Shown: in pieces, positions 59,183 to 64,000 of the stretch | Numbering within the stretch: position 1 is the first letter of the stretch | Layout of the letters: each line of letters opens with the position of its first letter | NCBI GenBank assembly: GCA_016194745.1 | Contig: JACQBA010000019.1 | Span: 124,001 to 188,000 of the forward strand | Source of the DNA: Elusimicrobiota bacterium | GTDB lineage: Bacteria > Elusimicrobiota > Elusimicrobia > UBA1565 > JACRDR01 | DNA: 64,000 bases | Direction of reading: 5' to 3' | The notes under the pieces: model-generated | Told to the model about the DNA's origin: nothing | Database searches by the model: none | What the model saw: only the letters and a program-made list of their open reading frames with translations | Translations under genes and position numbers: made by a program

Positions 59183-60166
59183 TCAGCGGGAAATGAGGAC
59201 TTTCCCGGCCGGAACGACGAACTTGCCGCCGTCCAGGCTGTGGACCGTCTCGCGGATCGCGTTCGGCGCGACGCGAACTACGATATAGTGGTGGAGCTTG
59301 TCCGGGACGCCGGAGGGGAACAGGGGGGAGCCGCCGCCGCCCGAGAGGACGTAGCGCACTCCGCCGCAGTCCTGCACGCCGAAGCCGTGGATGTGACCTA
59401 AGAACACGCGGTCCACCTTATGCTTGGCCATCGTCTCCGTGAAGGCGGCGGCGCCGCTCTTAAAGCCCCCGATGCCGCGCCTCCCGGCGAAATCCGTCCA
59501 GCAGCGCAGGGTCGCCGGCGGGATGTGCGTGAAGACGATCTTGCGCAGGTCCGTGCGGAGCACGAGGTTGAGCCACTTGATCTGAGGCGCGGTGACGCGG
59601 CTCGCGCTCGAGTCCACCGTGACGAAGCGCACGCCCCCGTGGTCGAAAAAGTAGTTGTTCCGGCCGAAACAGGAGCGGTAGACCTGAGAATGGGTCACGC
59701 CGTGAGGCCGGTGCCGATCGTGGTTGCCGATCACCGTCAGATAGGGCTTCCTGAGCCCCGCGCGGGAAAGCTGCCGAAAGAACCGGAGGTAGTTCTGCTC
59801 GATTCCCCGACTGACCATGTCGCCGAGCTGCATGGAGAAGTCGATCGGGTGCTCCTGAAGCATCCGGACCTGCCGCTCGAACACGCCGGGGATGTTGAAC
59901 AGCATCCGAGAAAACCAGAACCGCCCGGGCTCGGCGTCGCCCAGCACCGCGAACTCGAACTCGTCGCCCGTCATGCGCGGAGCGGAGGCGAGCATCTCCA
60001 ACTGACGAGTCGTCCGGAGCGGAGCCGACAGCCGCTCCAACTCGTCTACGGAATCGAGTTCCGTGAAAGGGAGGGTATAGCCCCGAAAAGAGTCGATGAG
60101 GAACTTGGGGTCCAACAAACGCCGGAACGGGCCCGGCGATTCTTCAAAAGGGAGTGTTCGATCCAT
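59183..60166 (-). CDS. Calcineurin-like metallophosphoesterase
   Basis: 327 residues. Metal sites: FAVLGDAEPG (where the usual DxH is D-x-E), MQLGDMVSRG, VIGNHDRHRP, FTHIPP and LGHIHGFG. The blocks are in the right order for a two-metal phosphoesterase; the first motif replaces His by Glu. No signal peptide is seen, so it is probably cytoplasmic. Expressed from a TTGACA-17-TACACT promoter. Substrate unknown. Confidence 0.88.
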   Translation of the reverse strand: MDRTLPFEESPGPFRRLLDPKFLIDSFRGYTLPFTELDSVDELERLSAPLRTTRQLEMLASAPRMTGDEFEFAVLGDAEPGRFWFSRMLFNIPGVFERQVRMLQEHPIDFSMQLGDMVSRGIEQNYLRFFRQLSRAGLRKPYLTVIGNHDRHRPHGVTHSQVYRSCFGRNNYFFDHGGVRFVTVDSSASRVTAPQIKWLNLVLRTDLRKIVFTHIPPATLRCWTDFAGRRGIGGFKSGAAAFTETMAKHKVDRVFLGHIHGFGVQDCGGVRYVLSGGGGSPLFPSGVPDKLHHYIVVRVAPNAIRETVHSLDGGKFVVPAGKVLISR

Positions 60167-60183
60167 GACGGCGGCCTAAACTT

Positions 60184-60212
60184 AGTGTAGCCCCGCCCGT
60201 CGGATTTGTCAA
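60184..60212 (-). promoter_or_regulatory. Promoter of the metallophosphoesterase gene
   Basis: Minus strand TTGACA (60212-60207), 17 bases, TACACT (60189-60184). The same pair and spacing recur at 60830-60858. Confidence 0.65.
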
Positions 60213-60230
60213 TACGACCGGATGGAAAAT

Positions 60231-60791
60231 TTACTTTTTCTCAATATGGCCGGCGTCGGCCATCTTGAGCCGCTTAGCGATCTTCTCGAACTCGGGCTGG
60301 GCCTTTTCGAAGCCCTGACCGACGCCCGCGAGCTTGAGGACGTAGAAGAACTCCCCGCGCGTGGGAAGGATCAGCATCACTTCCCTGTAGGGGCCCATGT
60401 CGCCCTTGCCGCGCTTTCTAACGTCCGCGGACATCATCAGCGCCAGGCGCCGGGCCTTCACGCCAGAGATTTCGATCGTTCCCTCGGAGAGAAGCTTTTT
60501 GATGATGCCGACGTCCTTGCGGACGTCCTTCTCGAAATCCGCCGGCGTCTGCGGAGAGCCTTTTCCCAAGGGATAGCGCTCGAGGCTGATGAGCGCGTTC
60601 GGGCCGAGCTTGCCCCACGGATGCAGGTAGACCGCCTGCAGGCCGAGGGAGCGGCGCCAATGGGAAGGATATTCGAGGATGTAGTCGCCGGTGGGATGAG
60701 AGAACTTCGAGTAGATGATCGCCGCAGACGCGAGGGACGGCGCTGCGATCAGGACGAACAAGGCGAGACGGCACGAGATATTGCGGGTCAT
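60231..60791 (-). CDS. Exported PsbP/DcrB-like protein of unknown function
   Basis: 186 residues. Signal peptide (LALFVLIAAPSLASA). The mature part starts with FSHPTGDYILEYPSHWRRS, the typical opening of PsbP/DcrB-like folds (a short beta strand carrying YP..W), and ends with a helix. Small envelope protein; partner unknown. Driven by TTGACA-17-TACACT upstream. Confidence 0.72.
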   Translation of the reverse strand: MTRNISCRLALFVLIAAPSLASAAIIYSKFSHPTGDYILEYPSHWRRSLGLQAVYLHPWGKLGPNALISLERYPLGKGSPQTPADFEKDVRKDVGIIKKLLSEGTIEISGVKARRLALMMSADVRKRGKGDMGPYREVMLILPTRGEFFYVLKLAGVGQGFEKAQPEFEKIAKRLKMADAGHIEKK

Positions 60792-60829
60792 CGGCGCGTA
60801 ATAATTCGACCTGTTCGAGCGTCTAGTCT

Positions 60830-60858
60830 AGTGTACGACGGGCCGTTTCCATTGTCAA
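60830..60858 (-). promoter_or_regulatory. Promoter of the PsbP/DcrB-like gene
   Basis: Minus strand TTGACA (60858-60853), 17 bases, TACACT (60835-60830). Confidence 0.65.
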
Positions 60859-60910
60859 TCCCAGAAGGACCTAGTCCGACTCAGGTCCGGGGACCCAAGG
60901 GGAAATTTGG

Positions 60911-60918
60911 TATATATT
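60911..60918 (+). promoter_or_regulatory. -10-like AT box immediately before murJ
   Basis: TATATATT, 3-5 bases before ATG 60922; too close for a normal leader, consistent with leaderless initiation. Confidence 0.35.
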
Positions 60919-60921
60919 CGC

Positions 60922-62493
60922 ATGCCAAAACCGGCGGCATTGTCCGTGGCTCTCGGCATTCTCGCCTCGCGGCTCGCCGGCCTGGTGCGCGAGCGCGTCA
61001 TCGCCCATTACCTCGGCAACTCGGACGCCGCTGGAGCCTTTCGCGCGGCCCTTCGGATCCCCAATTTGCTGCAGAATCTATTCGGCGAAGGAGTCCTTTC
61101 GGCCTCGTTCATTCCCGTCTACGCCCGCCTCCTGGAGGAAGGCCGGGAAGAGGAAGCGGGACGCGTCGCCGGCGTCACGTTCACGCTCCTGGCTCTCGCG
61201 GTTTCGGCGTGCGCCCTCGTCGGGATCGCCGGAAGCCGGACGATCATCGGCCTTCTCGCGCCCGGATTCACCGGTGACATCCGCGAGACCACGATCCAGC
61301 TGGTGCAGATCATGTTCCCGGGGACGGCGCTCCTGGTCCTGTCGGCCTGGTGCCTCGGCATCCTGAACAGCCACCGGAAATTCTTCCTTTCGTACGTTGC
61401 TCCCGTGTTCTGGAACGTCGCGATGATCGCCTTGCTTTTCGCCGTGGGCGCGCGCTATATGGACGACCGCTCGGGCCAGATGCGCCTCGCCGCGCTCCTA
61501 GCCTGGGCGACCGTCGCGGGAGCGCTCCTCCAATTGCTGGTCCAGCTCCCGTCCGCTCTGGCGCTCAATCGCGGACTCCTCCCCGGTTTGGGCGCCCGGA
61601 CGGAGCACATGCGGCTGGTGCTCGCCAATTTCCTGCCCGCCGTCTTGACCCGGGGAGTGGTCCAGCTGAGCGCCTACGTGGACCAGATTCTCGCGAGCTT
61701 CCTCGGGGCGCAGATCGTCTCCGCCCTGGCCTACGCGCAGACGATCTACCTGCTTCCCGTCTCCCTGTTCGGGATGTCCATCTCTTCGGCCGAGCTCCCG
61801 GAAATGGCTCGCACGGCCGGCACGGCGGAGGAGAAGGCGGCGGCGCTCAAGCAGCGGCTCGAGCGCGGTCTTCGGCGGCTCGCCTTCTTCATCGTGCCTT
61901 CGGCGGTCGCCCTCCTCGTCCTCGGCCGGGTGATCGCCGCCACGCTTCTCGAGACCGGCAATTTCCGAGCCGCGGACTCCGCCTTGGTATGGATGATCCT
62001 AGCGGGCTCGTCGATCGGCCTCTTGGCGACGACCAAGGCCCGCCTCTGCACCTCCCTGTTCTGGGCCCTCCACGACGCGCGCACGCCCGCGCGCTACGCC
62101 TTCGTGCGCGTCGTGACGGCGGGAGCGGTCGGCGGCCTCCTCGTCTTCGCCTTCCGCGACCGGCTCGGGGGGGCGGGGTGCGCCGCGGGGCTGACCGCCG
62201 CGTCCAGCCTTTCGGGCTGGCTCGAGTACATGCTCATCCGCCGCGCGCTGGAGGCTCGCGTGGGACCGATCGAACGCCCAGGACTCCCGTCGCTGCGCCC
62301 CTGGGCGGCGGCGTTTCTCGCGGGAGCCGCGGGGTGGGCGTTGGACGCCGCCCTTCCTCGGCCGCATCCGGCGCTGCGCGGCCTGTCGATCCTGGGCGTC
62401 TACAGCCTCCTTTATATAGGAGCGATGCTCGCCTCTGGGGACGAGGACGCCCGAGACGCGGTCGGCGGGGTCCGTTCCAGGCTGGGTCTTTAG
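60922..62493 (+). CDS. murJ: Lipid II flippase MurJ
   Basis: 523 residues, about 14 membrane helices. Flips lipid-linked peptidoglycan precursor across the inner membrane. Family-specific Arg/Asp residues are seen in SRLAGLVRERVIAHYLG and RIPNLLQNLFGEGVLSASFIPVY, and IDQ-like YVDQILASFLGAQIVS matches the transport pathway. ATG 60922 is chosen because an upstream in-frame TTG lies in the promoter. The last bases overlap the convergent downstream gene by 4. Confidence 0.93.
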   Translation: MPKPAALSVALGILASRLAGLVRERVIAHYLGNSDAAGAFRAALRIPNLLQNLFGEGVLSASFIPVYARLLEEGREEEAGRVAGVTFTLLALAVSACALVGIAGSRTIIGLLAPGFTGDIRETTIQLVQIMFPGTALLVLSAWCLGILNSHRKFFLSYVAPVFWNVAMIALLFAVGARYMDDRSGQMRLAALLAWATVAGALLQLLVQLPSALALNRGLLPGLGARTEHMRLVLANFLPAVLTRGVVQLSAYVDQILASFLGAQIVSALAYAQTIYLLPVSLFGMSISSAELPEMARTAGTAEEKAAALKQRLERGLRRLAFFIVPSAVALLVLGRVIAATLLETGNFRAADSALVWMILAGSSIGLLATTKARLCTSLFWALHDARTPARYAFVRVVTAGAVGGLLVFAFRDRLGGAGCAAGLTAASSLSGWLEYMLIRRALEARVGPIERPGLPSLRPWAAAFLAGAAGWALDAALPRPHPALRGLSILGVYSLLYIGAMLASGDEDARDAVGGVRSRLGL

Positions 62494-63545
62494 CGGGACG
62501 CGAGAACGACGAGCTCGCCCGTCTTAGGGTCGATCCGCACGCTCGCCCCTTCGCGCAGAAGGACCGCCGCGGCGCCCGATCCAAATTTCGCTCCCCTCGA
62601 CGGCGTCCACTCCGCCGAGGCGACGAATATCGCGGGGATCTCGGCCCGCCGCGCCGCGAGCGCCGTCAAAGAACCGCCGCCCCCGGCCGTAAAGACGACG
62701 GCGCGCAGCTTTCCAAAACCGGTCACGTCCTCCGCGTAGGGAGTCACGAACACGAGGCCCTCCCGCGAGGCGCGCGCCTTGTCATAGCTCACGCGGGCGA
62801 CGAACGCCGCGCTGTCCGGGGCGCCGACGGACTCTCCGGCGACCGCCGCGTCCGCGGCGGCGGTCGTCCGCGCGGCCGAAGCCAAGGAGGGCGCCTCCTC
62901 GGCGACGAAGGTCCTGGCGAGCGCGTCGAGGCGACGGCTCGTCTCGGCCTGCCCGGGCGCGCCCTCGAGGAGCTTCGGCAGGGACCTTTCGAACGCGCCC
63001 AGGCCCTGTACGGCGCGCAGAAACAGCGCCAAGGACTCCGCCATGCGCTCGGGCGCGAGCGCTTGATGGTCCACGTCGGCGAGGCCGGTCACGGCGTCGT
63101 CGTCGAGCGCGACCGAGAATCCGAGATTGTAGAGCACGCGCGCGACAAGATAGCTCTTCGAGCGGCCGGCGAAATTCCGGCCGGAGGCGCGGTAGCGCGC
63201 GCGGATCATCCCGCCTTCGGCGCTCGGCCGCAGGTCGGCGTACGCCTCGGCCGCGCCGCCGTCGAGGTCGAGGCGGACGAGCAGAGCATCGCCGCGGATC
63301 ACGAGCGAACCTTTCGGGAGCTCCTTGCCCGGGTCGAGCGAGCGCAGGAACGCTTCGAGCGCGCGGGAGGAGGGCTTGGAGCCCTTCACCGCGGCGGCGT
63401 CCGAAAGATCGAGGAGCGCGAAGGGGCGCGACGCGACGCCGTCCCGCCGCAGCTGGATCATCGCGTTGGCGGGAGCCGGCTCGGAGGCCGCCGCCGTCGT
63501 CACGGGGACGATGCACAAAAGCGCCGCCGCCGCTTTCCGGATCAT
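62490..63545 (-). CDS. Exported protein with degenerate PEP-utilising mobile (swivelling) domain
   Basis: 351 residues, signal peptide (AAAALLCIVPVTTAAAS). Residues about 30-250 are a helical/beta region of unknown fold. The C-terminus (about 275-351) follows the phosphohistidine swivel-domain plan: FTAGGGGSLTALAARRAEIPAIF then LREGASVRIDPKTGELVVL, but the catalytic His (normally in TSHAA) is replaced. It is thus probably non-catalytic, and an exported version is odd. It overlaps the upstream gene by 4 bases (ATGA). Confidence 0.7.
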   Translation of the reverse strand: MIRKAAAALLCIVPVTTAAASEPAPANAMIQLRRDGVASRPFALLDLSDAAAVKGSKPSSRALEAFLRSLDPGKELPKGSLVIRGDALLVRLDLDGGAAEAYADLRPSAEGGMIRARYRASGRNFAGRSKSYLVARVLYNLGFSVALDDDAVTGLADVDHQALAPERMAESLALFLRAVQGLGAFERSLPKLLEGAPGQAETSRRLDALARTFVAEEAPSLASAARTTAAADAAVAGESVGAPDSAAFVARVSYDKARASREGLVFVTPYAEDVTGFGKLRAVVFTAGGGGSLTALAARRAEIPAIFVASAEWTPSRGAKFGSGAAAVLLREGASVRIDPKTGELVVLASR

Positions 63546-64000
63546 GGCGTCGCGGGCTGCGGGAAGGCCCGCAGGAGCGCCGCGTCGCGCGCCGCTCGGG
63601 CGTGCCGCGCGGCCAACGCCTGGAAGGCGGCGAAGCGGGCTGTGGCGCCCTCCGGGACCTTGGCCGAGGACCGCGCCACGCGCACTTCGCCTCCGCCTTG
63701 GATCGGGATCGTGCGCTCCGGCCCGCCCTCGTCAAGGAGGGCGAGCATCGCCTTCTCGTCCCCCGCGGCAAGCGAGACGGAGATGTCCGGCACGTCGGTC
63801 CTGACGCGGACCAGTCCCAGAGCGGAGGCGAGGCGCGCGAGGAGGCGCTTGAACGCGGACCAGAGAGTGCCGGCCTCCCAGGACGCCCAGTTCCCCGAGG
63901 CGGACATCAGGCTGAGAAGCCAGGAATCCCCGGCCGCGCGGCGCTCGCGCAGGACGGCCGTGAATCGAGCGGCGCCGTCGGGCAGCAGATCGAAGTCGCC
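63542..64000 (-). CDS. Protein of unknown function, 5' end cut by window edge
   Basis: At least 152 residues; open to the right edge, with an internal ATG at 63907. Visible part: FTAVLRERRAAGDSWLL, a Trp-rich WASWEAGTLWSAF, a segment VPDISVSLAAGDEKAML, and an Ala/Arg-rich helical C-terminus. Co-translated with the following exported gene (ATGA). It may be the N-terminal partner or PEP/pyruvate-binding-like half of the same system, but no motif confirms this. Confidence 0.6.
   Translation of the reverse strand, partial: GDFDLLPDGAARFTAVLRERRAAGDSWLLSLMSASGNWASWEAGTLWSAFKRLLARLASALGLVRVRTDVPDISVSLAAGDEKAMLALLDEGGPERTIPIQGGGEVRVARSSAKVPEGATARFAAFQALAARHARAARDAALLRAFPQPATP

Overview
The window is a gene-dense (about 90% coding), high-GC bacterial chromosome segment with 57 protein-coding genes called (two cut by the window edges), one tRNA, no rRNA, no CRISPR array and no insertion sequence. 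OmpA-type and other lipoproteins, a small predicted beta-barrel, MurJ and many signal peptides indicate a diderm, cell-walled heterotroph. No phylogenetic marker settles the phylum; Elusimicrobiota is a guess from gene style only. The housekeeping promoter is sigma70-like (TTGACA, 17 bp, then TATGCT/TAAGCT/TACACT or extended TGnTATAAT). A striking number of genes have the -10 box only 6-10 bases before the start codon, which implies leaderless mRNAs. Layout: 1-7.5 kb holds a sensor kinase (partial), isocitrate lyase with promoter and terminator, an aminotransferase plus glutamate-semialdehyde-type dehydrogenase pair, and two tandem single-domain response regulators. 7.5-15 kb holds a methyltransferase divergent from a second aminotransferase that is coupled to an APC permease, a small Cys-containing exported protein, a long Gly/Lys-rich exported protein and a lysine-2,3-aminomutase-family radical SAM enzyme. 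15-21 kb holds exported proteins, including an alpha/beta hydrolase with two EF-hands, a zinc-protease-like protein, and a Ser/Thr kinase with an exported TPR half that lies next to a patch of lower GC. 21-24 kb is a pterin group (pteridine-reductase-like SDR, QueD/PTPS, FolB) followed by thioredoxin reductase. 24-31 kb holds exported proteins, a thioesterase/FGGY-kinase pair, a glycosyltransferase, a glycine-zipper protein, an Fe-S PD-(D/E)XK nuclease and a structured non-coding stretch. 31-35 kb is a tightly overlapping ECF sigma / anti-sigma / JAB-domain / lipoprotein operon and a response regulator / metallo-beta-lactamase-fold pair. 35-45 kb holds membrane and envelope genes (two GT-C/TPR membrane proteins, subtilase, OmpA lipoprotein) and a second P5C dehydrogenase. 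45-57 kb holds signal transduction and amino-sugar genes: GH20 hexosaminidase, then redB-like, a double-core hybrid kinase, a response regulator, a CBM9-like protein and an N-acetylhexosamine-kinase-like protein. 57-64 kb holds tRNA-Arg(UCU), a nucleotidyl-cyclase-domain protein, exported proteins, a metallophosphoesterase and MurJ. Working together: isocitrate lyase, two class III aminotransferases, two glutamate-semialdehyde-type dehydrogenases, the amino-acid permease and the aminomutase suggest amino-acid and two-carbon catabolism. GH20 plus the APH-fold hexosamine kinase suggest salvage of N-acetylhexosamines from polymers. About ten signalling proteins (kinases, receivers, ECF sigma, cyclase domain, Ser/Thr kinase) make this a regulation-rich stretch.
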